From: Planctomycetota bacterium
GTDB taxonomy: Bacteria > Planctomycetota > UBA11346
Length of the DNA stretch: 23,180 nucleotides
Assembly: GCA_947470885.1 (NCBI GenBank)
Contig: CANIXE010000005.1
Span: forward strand, 1-23,180
Reading direction: 5' to 3'
This document shows positions 9,140 to 16,566 of the stretch, in pieces. Within the stretch, counting starts at the first letter, position 1. Each line of letters opens with the position of its first letter. The position numbers were made by a program, and so were the translations under genes. The notes under the pieces were generated by a model that ran no database searches, had not been told where the DNA came from, and saw only the letters and a list, made by a program, of their open reading frames with translations.

Positions 9140-10293
9140 ACGATCCCTGGGTCCGAGGTCAGAAGGTCACAGGGATCCTGCGGGACGCGGGATATTCAGC
9201 CTGGTTCGTCGGTGGTTGCGTGCGTGACCGGTTGCTGGGCCGAACCATTTCCGATGTGGATGTTTGCACCCAGGCCACTCCAGAGCAGGTTGAAACGTTG
9301 TTTCCCCGCTGCCTGATGGTGGGCCGGGCCTTCGGTGTTGTCGTGGTCGTCGATGACCAGGGAGGCCATACCGAAGTCGCGACTTATCGCACCGATGGCT
9401 TGTACATTGACGGTCGTCGTCCAGCCCAGGTAACCTTCGCCACGGTGGAAGAAGACGTCGCCCGGCGGGATTACACGATCAATGCCCTGCTAATGGATCC
9501 CCAGACCGGGGCAGTCGTGGACCATGTGGGCGGCTTGGCGGATCTTGAGGCACGGATTCTCCGGGTGGTGGGCAATCCTCTGGTTCGTTTGGAGGAAGAT
9601 CGTTTGCGGGTCCTGCGGGGCATCCGTTTTGCTTCGGGCTTGGGGCTGACCTGGGATCCGGCTTCGTGGCAGGCCGCCTGTACTACGCCGTTGGTCGGAC
9701 TCAGCCGGGAACGAATCTGCCAGGAGATCGACAAAGGCCTGGGTAATGGCCATCCCGGAGCTTGGTTTGCCCAGCTAGTGGCCAGCGGTCGTAGTGGTGA
9801 GGTGCTGCCGGAGGGATTGGCCAACGAGGTGGTTTGTGCTGCCCTCAATCGAGGACCCCTTCCCATGGACGCGGCCTGGGCGATATTTCTCAGCCAGGCC
9901 AATGATCCCTGGGCCTGGGTGGATGGACAACCCGTGGCTAAGGAGCGTCAACGTCGTTGGCGGTGGATCTTGTCGGCTCTGGCCGAATGGCCGAAAACCA
10001 AGCTAGCGAATCGTCGACGCTGGCTTCAGCATCCGGATGCTGAAGTCCTGGCGGCCACCGCCCAGGCCCTGGGTCATCCGGGGGATTTGCCGGCGCTGTT
10101 GATCCAAGAAAAAATTGAAATTCCCCACATTCCTGTCATTACCGCCAATGATCTGCTGGGGGAAGGTTTGCGTCCCGGCCCGGATATCGGACGTTGGTTG
10201 CGTCAGATCGAAGATGCCCAGCTGGAAGGTCGATTCCGCGATAAAATCGGAGCCTTAGCCTGGTTCCGCGAACTACGTACTCACTCCCAATAG
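9136..10293 (+). CDS. cca: CCA-adding tRNA nucleotidyltransferase / poly(A) polymerase family
   Basis: A class II template-independent nucleotidyltransferase (385 aa) that builds or repairs the 3' CCA end of tRNAs; members of the same family can be poly(A) polymerases. Motifs in order: GGCVRD at 26-31, SDVDVCT with metal-binding Asp40 and Asp42, RRDYTINAL at 110-118, and EEDRLR at 153-158 followed by VLRGIRFAS. The EDxxR motif supports nucleotide selection for CTP and ATP by the protein itself. The C-terminal half is less conserved, as usual. The start is TTG at 9136, overlapping the dnaN stop as TTGA, which implies translational coupling. It ends 48 nt before the helicase start. I cannot exclude an A-adding-only or poly(A) role. 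Confidence 0.88.
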   Translation: MNDPWVRGQKVTGILRDAGYSAWFVGGCVRDRLLGRTISDVDVCTQATPEQVETLFPRCLMVGRAFGVVVVVDDQGGHTEVATYRTDGLYIDGRRPAQVTFATVEEDVARRDYTINALLMDPQTGAVVDHVGGLADLEARILRVVGNPLVRLEEDRLRVLRGIRFASGLGLTWDPASWQAACTTPLVGLSRERICQEIDKGLGNGHPGAWFAQLVASGRSGEVLPEGLANEVVCAALNRGPLPMDAAWAIFLSQANDPWAWVDGQPVAKERQRRWRWILSALAEWPKTKLANRRRWLQHPDAEVLAATAQALGHPGDLPALLIQEKIEIPHIPVITANDLLGEGLRPGPDIGRWLRQIEDAQLEGRFRDKIGALAWFRELRTHSQ

Positions 10294-10341
10294 CTTACGG
10301 TCCGTCCATTGCCCCGGGCTGCGGCGACTGACACTGTGCCG

Positions 10342-12264
10342 ATGCCCACCGCTCCCGTATCGACCACCACGTTTGCCGACCTTGGCTTGCCCGAAGCCCA
10401 AGTGGCTGCTCTGGAGGCCCGGGGGATCAAAGATCCGACGCCGGTCCAGGCCGCCGTCATCCCCCTCGCCCTGACCGACGGGGACATCCTCGCCCAGGCT
10501 CGCACCGGCTCAGGCAAGACCCTGGCCTTCCTGCTGCCCCTGGCCACCCGCCTCGCCGCAGGCGAACTCGGCCGCGCTTGGGTGGTTTGTCCCACCCGTG
10601 AGCTGGCCCAGCAGGCCGCCCGTGAAGCCGATATGGTTCTCGGTGCTGGTCGTACCGCCATCCTCGTCGGCGGCGCCCCCGCCGGTCCCCAGCTCAAAGC
10701 CCTGCGCGCCGGCCCGGCCCTGGTCGTCGGCACCCCCGGACGAATGATCGACCACCTGCACCACGGGGCCTTGACCCCGGATGCGGGTATCCTCGTCCTC
10801 GACGAAGCTGATCAGATGCTGGACTTGGGCTTCCGTGACGAACTGGAAGAACTGGTCAAGGACCTCGGCGAAGGCGTGGCCCGCTGGTGCTTCAGTGCCA
10901 CCTTCGGCCCAGCGGTGCAGGAAGTCGTGTCCCGCTGGCTCAAGTCCCCTCGAGTTGTCCGCCTGGACACCCAGGTGGGCGCCAGCCACATCCCCCAGAA
11001 GTACGTCACCGTGCCCCGGGGTCAGGAACAAGCCGCGTTGAACCGTCTGATCGCCGCCCTGGCGCCCACTCGGGCCCTGGTGTTCGTGCGCACCCGCGAT
11101 GGCGTGGAAACCGCCGTCCAAGGTTTGAACTCCGCCGGCATCGAAGCCGCCGGCATCAGCGGCGAACTGGCCCAGGAGGCCCGGGAACGGGTTCTGGCCC
11201 GCTTTCGCGCCGGCACCCCATCCATCCTGGTGGGCACCGACGTGGCCGCCCGGGGCTTGGACGTAAAAGACATCAGCCACGTGTTCAATCTGGGCCTGCC
11301 GGGTACCAGCGAGACCTACACCCACCGGGTGGGTCGCACCGGCCGGGCCGGAGCCAGTGGTGAAGCCTGGTCGGTCATCGCCCACAGCGAGCGCAGCCGC
11401 TTCCTGATGACCGCCTCCCGGGCCAAGTGCCGACCGGAAGCCGCCAGCGTGCCCACCCCCGCGGAAATCGTTGGGGTGCGCCGGGCTCAGCTGGCCAACC
11501 GCCTGTCCGAGACCCTGGGGGAAGGCTTCGAGCTGCCGGCTCAATTCAAGGAATTGGTGGACGCCCACGGGGCGCCCAAGGTCCTCGCCGCCCTGGTCCA
11601 CCGCCTGGTGCCGGATTCCCTGCCAGAACCCGCCGCTCCCACCGGCGACCGCAATGCGGTCAGCCTGTTCGTCGGCCTTGGTTCCGAGGATGGTCTGGTC
11701 CAGGCCACGCTGATCTCGGGTCTATGCAAGGCGGCGGGCATCGATTCCGGCGAACTGGGCCGGATCAAGCTGTTCCCTCGGCACAGCCTGCTGTCTTGTT
11801 CCCAGACTGCGGCCAACGCCCTCATCACCCATCCGATCCACTACCACGGACGGCGGGTACCGGTGCGCCTGGACCAGGGCCCGACCAGCACGGGACCCAG
11901 CTATTCAAACGCCTGCGAAGGCGCCCACGTGGGTAAAAAGGTAGCCGGCGACCGCCCAGGCTACGCCCCAGGTAAGAAATTTGAACGCCAGGAAAAGCCG
12001 GAACAGCAGGGGGTTGGCGAAGCCCGCCCGGGGATCCGGCCCGCCCCCGGCTACACGCCCTACCGCCCGGATCTTGTCGATGGCGACCAGGCCCTTCCCC
12101 AGGCCGAAGGCGAACAGAAACGCCCCTACAAAAAACCGTATGGGAACGCCCCAGCCAAGAGCCCCGGATACCAGGGCAAGGGCGATGGCGCCGGCGGCGG
12201 CTACGAGGCAGGCAAGGGAGGCTATACGAAGCATCCCGGCAAGGGTGGGAAGTACGGGAAATAA
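10342..12264 (+). CDS. DEAD-box ATP-dependent RNA helicase with DbpA-type RNA-binding domain
   Basis: This cytoplasmic RNA helicase (640 aa) probably acts in ribosome assembly or mRNA turnover, as DeaD/CsdA and DbpA do. All core motifs are visible: Q-motif Phe11 with PTPVQ, ARTGSGKT at 53-60, PTRELA at 84-89, TPGR at 131-134, DEAD at 154-157, SAT at 185-187, ARGLD at 303-307 and HRVGRTGRAG at 328-337. About 438-512 (SLFVGLG ... RRVPVRLDQG) reads as the DbpA C-terminal RNA-recognition fold. Residues beyond about 515 are a low-complexity basic tail rich in Gly, Lys, Pro and Tyr, likely for non-specific RNA contact. The start is taken at ATG 10342; a TTG at 10309 would add 11 residues, and neither has a clear ribosome site. 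It may be cotranscribed with dnaN and cca. Confidence 0.92.
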   Translation: MPTAPVSTTTFADLGLPEAQVAALEARGIKDPTPVQAAVIPLALTDGDILAQARTGSGKTLAFLLPLATRLAAGELGRAWVVCPTRELAQQAAREADMVLGAGRTAILVGGAPAGPQLKALRAGPALVVGTPGRMIDHLHHGALTPDAGILVLDEADQMLDLGFRDELEELVKDLGEGVARWCFSATFGPAVQEVVSRWLKSPRVVRLDTQVGASHIPQKYVTVPRGQEQAALNRLIAALAPTRALVFVRTRDGVETAVQGLNSAGIEAAGISGELAQEARERVLARFRAGTPSILVGTDVAARGLDVKDISHVFNLGLPGTSETYTHRVGRTGRAGASGEAWSVIAHSERSRFLMTASRAKCRPEAASVPTPAEIVGVRRAQLANRLSETLGEGFELPAQFKELVDAHGAPKVLAALVHRLVPDSLPEPAAPTGDRNAVSLFVGLGSEDGLVQATLISGLCKAAGIDSGELGRIKLFPRHSLLSCSQTAANALITHPIHYHGRRVPVRLDQGPTSTGPSYSNACEGAHVGKKVAGDRPGYAPGKKFERQEKPEQQGVGEARPGIRPAPGYTPYRPDLVDGDQALPQAEGEQKRPYKKPYGNAPAKSPGYQGKGDGAGGGYEAGKGGYTKHPGKGGKYGK

Positions 12265-12281
12265 GGAAGCCACCGGCTTCC
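12265..12281 (+). terminator. Possible hairpin terminator after the helicase gene
   Basis: Directly after the helicase stop codon, GGAAGCC (12265-12271) pairs with GGCTTCC (12275-12281) across a 3-nt loop, a perfect 7-bp stem. No T-tract follows at once; the nearest T-rich stretch (TTTATT) starts about 14 nt later. It could be a weak terminator or an mRNA 3'-end stabiliser. Confidence 0.4.
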
Positions 12282-12382
12282 CCCGTCATCCGCCTTTATT
12301 CCCCGGGGGCTGAACAACGTTTAGTCCCCGCTGCCGTCATCATCCCATTCCCTCATTTCGATCCCACGTTCCGATTTCCGCC

Positions 12383-12937
12383 ATGGCCACGCCCCGTCGC
12401 ATCTACCGCATCTACCACGCCCTCCACGCCAATGCCGGTGAACTGTCCGAGTTCCTCACCGCCAAAGGCGAGGTCTTGCCGGGCACGGTGAAGATGCTCC
12501 TCAAGGGCGATGCGGCCAAGCTGCTGGCCCGCTGGGGCGAAGAGATGGAGGAGCTGTGCGGGGTCCTGGATCGCAGCCACGACGATCCTTACACCATGGA
12601 ATCAACCCAGACCTTCTACTGGGCCAGCTTATTTTCTGCGGTGCGCGGCGCGACCTGGGACGACCTGAAGTTCGACGACAATCGCCGGGCCGCAGCCAAC
12701 TGCGGCATCGCCAGCATCCCCGAATTGAAGACCGCGGTGCAGCGGGTGGTGGCCGCCGGACCAGATGGGGTGAAGCCGGAAAAGCTGTTCCTGCTATGGA
12801 ACGTCGCCGACCTGATCTACCGCCGGATCACCCCGGTCGAAGACCAGTTCACCCTGGAACAGGTGTTGGAATGCGACCTGTTTGAGATGACCAAGCGGGA
12901 ATACCTGAAGCCCATCCTGGCGATGATCCCAAACTAA
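12383..12937 (+). CDS. Hypothetical helical protein with EExxE motif (possibly MazG/HisE-like)
   Basis: 184 aa with no signal peptide or membrane segment. The predicted structure is mostly helical. Residues 51-57 read WGEEMEE, an EExxE motif like the metal-binding motif of all-alpha NTP pyrophosphatases (MazG, HisE, dUTPase-2). It is followed by Leu-Cys-Gly-Val-Leu-Asp, then His66-Asp-Asp and Met-Glu-Ser-Thr-Gln-Thr-Phe-Tyr-Trp at 72-80. I recall comparable Glu-x-x-Gln-x-x-Tyr-Trp patterns in uncharacterised proteins loosely linked to phosphoribosyl-ATP pyrophosphatase, but the usual downstream ExxD partner is not clear here, so the enzymatic role is inference. The ATG at 12383 has no strong ribosome site. 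The stop lies 6 nt from the stop of the convergent lipoprotein gene. Confidence 0.75.
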   Translation: MATPRRIYRIYHALHANAGELSEFLTAKGEVLPGTVKMLLKGDAAKLLARWGEEMEELCGVLDRSHDDPYTMESTQTFYWASLFSAVRGATWDDLKFDDNRRAAANCGIASIPELKTAVQRVVAAGPDGVKPEKLFLLWNVADLIYRRITPVEDQFTLEQVLECDLFEMTKREYLKPILAMIPN

Positions 12938-12943
12938 TCCCCG

Positions 12944-13930
12944 TTACAGGAAATTGGCATCCAGCTTGGCCTTCACCAGCTGGCCAGCTTCCTGGATGGT
13001 CATCGGGCCAGAGACGATGGGGAAGCCCAGCAGCACCGTGGACAGGTAAATGTAGTCCTTGGTGCTGGTCACCGTGGCGGTGGGTTTCACCGGCGCGAGA
13101 TCGAGGACGGTGTCCACCTCGGCATAGCGGTTCCAGGTCACCTTCACCCCGTTGCCGGTAATGGACCAGCCAGAGTAGCTGGCGGCCCGGTGGGCATCCA
13201 TGCTGGTGCTGGTGGTCGCCACCGAAGTGCCGGTGGCATCGCCGTAGATTTTCCGCTTTGTGGTCCGGGTGTTGGTGGTGGCATCCTTCACCCGGGTGAT
13301 GGTCACATCCACCTTCCGTTTTCCCCCCAGGCTGAAATTCACCACTGAGCCGCCATGGGTCACGGTGCCCGCCAAGTCTGGATTGATGCTCAGGACCGAC
13401 TGAGTTTTCGCTTCCCAGTTGAAGTTATCTGTCTTGCTCACCAGGGTGGCATCGAGGCTGTAGCTGAAGCCGCCATCGGTCAGGGTTACGCTGTCGCCGT
13501 CGGTGGTCACGACTTTTACCCCGGTGTAGCTGACGGTCACCGTGCCGGTGTAGATCTGGCCGCTGGCGGCGGGCCAGCTGGCGACCCCGGCTCCGGAAGT
13601 GGTGACGGTCACCGTGCCCTGGGCGGTGGCGAAGGGAGATTTGCCGTACAGCGTCAGGGTGCTCAGGTCGTAGGATTTGTTAATTCCGGCCCCGAGGGCA
13701 ATCAGGTTCGGTGCTCCGGGTTCGGGCATGCCCGCCGGGGCCCCGGCGCTGGCGCTGAGGACCTGTTCGGTGGCGGATTCCAGCAGCACGCCGGTGGCTG
13801 AGGTGGCGGCGGCGGTTTGTTCACTCACCGGAGTGGTGTTCGTCGAATTGGAATCTTCCTTCGTGCCGCAGCCGGCGAGGAAGACCACGGGGATCACCAG
13901 AACACCTAGCCAGGGCCAAGGATAGGACAT
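12944..13930 (-). CDS. Hypothetical beta-rich lipoprotein
   Basis: 328 aa; family not recognised. The start is well supported by GGAGG at 13935-13939, four nt upstream of the ATG. Residues 1-21 are a lipoprotein signal peptide with lipobox Leu18-Ala-Gly-Cys21. Next comes a Ser/Thr/Ala-rich linker to about residue 75. The rest is dominated by alternating Thr/Val/Ser strands (for example GTVTVTTSGAGV, YTGTVTVSYTGVKVVTT) and looks like an all-beta domain, perhaps a lipid- or polymer-binding barrel. Last in a minus-strand series after hpt, the AstA-like gene and another lipoprotein gene, with a 66-nt gap to its upstream neighbour, so it may have its own promoter. High GC like its neighbours. Confidence 0.8.
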   Translation of the reverse strand: MSYPWPWLGVLVIPVVFLAGCGTKEDSNSTNTTPVSEQTAAATSATGVLLESATEQVLSASAGAPAGMPEPGAPNLIALGAGINKSYDLSTLTLYGKSPFATAQGTVTVTTSGAGVASWPAASGQIYTGTVTVSYTGVKVVTTDGDSVTLTDGGFSYSLDATLVSKTDNFNWEAKTQSVLSINPDLAGTVTHGGSVVNFSLGGKRKVDVTITRVKDATTNTRTTKRKIYGDATGTSVATTSTSMDAHRAASYSGWSITGNGVKVTWNRYAEVDTVLDLAPVKPTATVTSTKDYIYLSTVLLGFPIVSGPMTIQEAGQLVKAKLDANFL

Positions 13931-13996
13931 GCGACCTCCGAGAGGAAGGAAGAAACCGCAGATACTATACCACCGTGGAGTAATTTTCGCTAGTCG

Positions 13997-14929
13997 TTAG
14001 GGCAGCAGCCGGCCCAGATCGCCCGGACGCACGCCAACCCCTGTGAGGGTCCGATCTGGGGCGATCAAGACCGCCAGGGTGGAATCCGGGGTGATCCATT
14101 TTCCCAACCACCCATCTGCCTCAGCCTTGGTTCGGGCGTACATCCCCACGACGCCGGCCGGGAGACCTTGGCGCAAGGTATCCGGGGTGCCATCGGCCAC
14201 CCACAGGGCCAAGCGGCAGCGGCCCTCCACCTGGGCGTGGAAACGGCCCAGGACATGACGGGTTTCCGGATTCCAGGCGTTGGCGATGACCAGCAGCAGG
14301 GGCCGATCGGATCCCGGCAGGGGGTCAATGGTACGATCGTCCAATCCCCGACCGGCGGTGGGCGGGGCGGGCTTGCCGATGCCCTCGTGGAGAGCCACCA
14401 GGTCCAGTAAGCCAGCGAACTGGGGGATGTCCGCCACCAGTTTTTCCGCCACCGTCCGCGCCTGGACCAACCGGCCCTGGCGGCTGTAGTGGAGCACCCG
14501 CAGGGACTTGCCGAGCTGCTTCAAGGGCGGGGTGGGCAGGGCGTCCAGGGCATCCAGGGCTTCCCCGACGCCGGAGCCGTCATCCCGGAAAGTGAAACGC
14601 CAATGGGCCAGCAGGTACAGCGCCTTGTTGTGGAACCGCGAGCCCTGGGCCTGGGTCACCAGGCGCTCCAACCGGGATCCCAGGCTGCGCAGGCGTTGTT
14701 CCCGTTCTGCCGGATCGAAGGTCTGGCTGGCGGCGATTTCCCGCTCGATGTCCTCCATGGTTTTGAGGGCCTGGGCGGTCTGCTCTTCGCTGGCGGCGTA
14801 TAAATTGGGATCGGCGAACGGCCGTTTCCCCGAATCCGCTGGCCTGGGCGGCGGCGAGGAACAGGCCCCCAGGGCAAAGATGCTGACGAAGGCGGAGGTC
14901 AGGAGGGTCAGGTGGTGATGGTTTCGCAC
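13997..14929 (-). CDS. Hypothetical lipoprotein with helical repeat and thioredoxin-like C-terminus
   Basis: 310 aa with a GTG start at 14929. The N-terminus has a His-rich start (RNHHH), a hydrophobic core and the lipobox Leu20-Gly-Ala-Cys23, so it is an exported lipoprotein. Residues about 45-190 are helical and charged, with a pattern suggestive of TPR-like helices (ALYLLAHWRF, LLDLVALHEG). From about 210 on, the sequence LLLVIANAWNPETR, later STLAVLIAPDRTLTGVGV near the end, resembles the fold of AhpC/TSA-type thioredoxin-like domains. No CxxC is present, so it would be redox-inactive; this is inference. The gene starts 22 nt after the AstA-like gene and is probably cotranscribed with it. 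No ribosome site is evident. Confidence 0.72.
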   Translation of the reverse strand: MRNHHHLTLLTSAFVSIFALGACSSPPPRPADSGKRPFADPNLYAASEEQTAQALKTMEDIEREIAASQTFDPAEREQRLRSLGSRLERLVTQAQGSRFHNKALYLLAHWRFTFRDDGSGVGEALDALDALPTPPLKQLGKSLRVLHYSRQGRLVQARTVAEKLVADIPQFAGLLDLVALHEGIGKPAPPTAGRGLDDRTIDPLPGSDRPLLLVIANAWNPETRHVLGRFHAQVEGRCRLALWVADGTPDTLRQGLPAGVVGMYARTKAEADGWLGKWITPDSTLAVLIAPDRTLTGVGVRPGDLGRLLP

Positions 14930-14951
14930 GGCGTCAGCTTGGCGCGGGCGT

Positions 14952-15983
14952 TCACCACGCCAATGGCATCAGCCATACCGGATCACCCGGAACCACGCCG
15001 ATGCGGCGGGCATCCGCCGGCTCCAGGCGCAGACCATCTCCTTGGATCGTCGCCGGCATCGCCTCAAAGCGGTGGTACCGGGGTGAGGCTACCAGGCCCA
15101 TCGGACCGGGGGTGGCGGGGGGCACGTCCAACAGCACCAGTCGCCGGCTGTCCTGGATCGGTGTTAGATCCGCCACCTGAGCGCCATCGTGGGGACCGGC
15201 ATCGAAGGGGTCGATGGTCCCCAGATGCCGGAATCCCGCCCGGCCCAGGAGGGCCCGCACTGGGGTGGTGGCCGGGCCTTCCCGGCCGATCAGCGCCCGG
15301 GCGGCTTCGGGCAGCAGTTCCGCCACCAGGTGCTCATGGGGGAAAAAGGCGTCGATGAATTCCTTGTCGTCTCGGCACAGCAGGTCGGCTCGATAGAACT
15401 CCAGGCCGGTTAGGGGCCCGCCCACCGCATCCCAAAAGGCATTGCCCCCGTCCGCCCGGCGGCTGGGCAATAATTCCGCCAGTAAACGATCGCAGAATCG
15501 GGCCCGGTGCATCGCCACCAGGAGCAGCCGGGCTGCCACCAGCAGCTTGCCCACGCCCCGGCCCCGGGCTTCGGGATGGACCACCAGGCCCCCCAGTTCG
15601 GTCCAGGGTTCCACATCCCGGCCCAAGGTCAGCAGGGTCCGGGGGCGGGTAGTGCCCAGTTGCCGGCTGACCACCGGGGCGTCCTCCACCTTCAAATAAT
15701 AGTGGGGGGATTCCGGGGTGCCGTGGCAGGCGAACAGGCTGGCGGTGCCCAGGAGCCGGCCGCTGGCCCCGTCCACCGCCACCAGGCTGAACGAGGCATG
15801 CCGCCGGTCGAAGGCGGGGTCCTTATTCAGCAGATCCCCGAACGCCCGGTCGCTGGCCGTGGCCAGGGCCGCCAAGGCCGCGGGATCCGCCGGCAGGTTC
15901 ACCGTATCCAGCAGCCCCGCCAGGGCGGCGAGCTGATCCAGATCGGCGGATGCCAAGGGACGGAGGAGGACGCCGGTGGCCAT
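14952..15983 (-). CDS. Arginine N-succinyltransferase (AstA) family acyltransferase
   Basis: 343 aa from the ATG at 15983. The frame is open upstream, but only as a shadow of hpt. The protein matches the AstA family, GNAT-fold acyltransferases whose best-known member succinylates arginine to start the AST catabolic pathway. Matching segments: ELGGLVVHPEARGRGVGKLL (acyl-CoA loop, corresponding to LCTLFLDPKWR...GNGYLL in E. coli), FWDAVGGPLTGLEFYRADLLC, FIDAFFPHEHLVAELLP, ALIGREGPATTPVRALLGRA and IDPFDAGPH. No astB, astC, astD or astE lies nearby; the neighbours are hpt (8 nt upstream) and lipoprotein genes. Substrate may therefore be arginine, ornithine or something else. Family confidence is high, exact reaction uncertain. 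Confidence 0.85.
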   Translation of the reverse strand: MATGVLLRPLASADLDQLAALAGLLDTVNLPADPAALAALATASDRAFGDLLNKDPAFDRRHASFSLVAVDGASGRLLGTASLFACHGTPESPHYYLKVEDAPVVSRQLGTTRPRTLLTLGRDVEPWTELGGLVVHPEARGRGVGKLLVAARLLLVAMHRARFCDRLLAELLPSRRADGGNAFWDAVGGPLTGLEFYRADLLCRDDKEFIDAFFPHEHLVAELLPEAARALIGREGPATTPVRALLGRAGFRHLGTIDPFDAGPHDGAQVADLTPIQDSRRLVLLDVPPATPGPMGLVASPRYHRFEAMPATIQGDGLRLEPADARRIGVVPGDPVWLMPLAW

Positions 15984-15991
15984 GGGGGAGT

Positions 15992-16534
15992 CTACCCCGG
16001 AGGCGCCGCCCCGTCGAGGACGCACACATCCGGCAGGTGGCGGAACCGTCCATCCAGGTCCAGGCCATAGCCCACCACGAAGGCGTTGGGGATGTCGAAT
16101 CCCACCAGGTCGGCGTGGGGCAGGCCCCCGGGCTCCCGGCATGACGGTTTGTCCAGGCAGACGCAGACCCGGACGCTGGCGGCGCCGGCGGCCTGGCAGG
16201 CGGCCACGGCCTTCGCCAGGGTCCGTCCGGTGTCCAGGATGTCGTCCACCACCCACACATCCGCCCCCGCCAGTTCCGGCGGAGCTTCCAAGCTGACCTG
16301 GCCGGTGCTGCTGGTGCCCCGGTAGCTGCTGGCCCGGCGGAACACCAGGACCAACTCCGGGTCGTTCACCGCCCGGGCCAGGTCAGCGGCGAACACGAAC
16401 GCGCCATCCATCAGGGCCAGGATCACCCGGGGTCCGGTGCGGGGGCTGGCGCTGATCGCCGCCCCCAGTTCCTGGACTCGGCGGGCCAGGTCGGCGGCAG
16501 AAATGAACGGCCGGGGCGGCATCAGCGATTGCAT
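15992..16534 (-). CDS. hpt: Hypoxanthine(-guanine) phosphoribosyltransferase
   Basis: Salvages hypoxanthine and probably guanine to IMP/GMP using PRPP. At 180 aa it has the normal size. The PRPP-binding loop is VVDDILDTGRTL at 95-106, the flexible-loop motif ASSYRGT is at 68-74, the LMDGAFVF segment at 41-48 fits the early family motif, and the base-binding VGYGLDLDGRFRHLPDV near the end matches the usual VGYGLDxxxxxRxLPxI. Asp at position 97 replaces the more common Glu of the EDIIDTG motif, a conservative change. It is the first gene of a minus-strand run, 8 nt from the AstA-like gene, and diverges from the cation antiporter gene with only 32 nt between starts. Confidence 0.93.
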   Translation of the reverse strand: MQSLMPPRPFISAADLARRVQELGAAISASPRTGPRVILALMDGAFVFAADLARAVNDPELVLVFRRASSYRGTSSTGQVSLEAPPELAGADVWVVDDILDTGRTLAKAVAACQAAGAASVRVCVCLDKPSCREPGGLPHADLVGFDIPNAFVVGYGLDLDGRFRHLPDVCVLDGAAPPG

Positions 16535-16566
16535 GTGCCCAGCATCCCCGTCACCCTGCCGACGCC

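Noticed and set aside
10510..11601. 363-codon minus-strand frame opposite the helicase
   Set aside because: Gly/His/Gln-rich antisense shadow of a complete DEAD-box gene.
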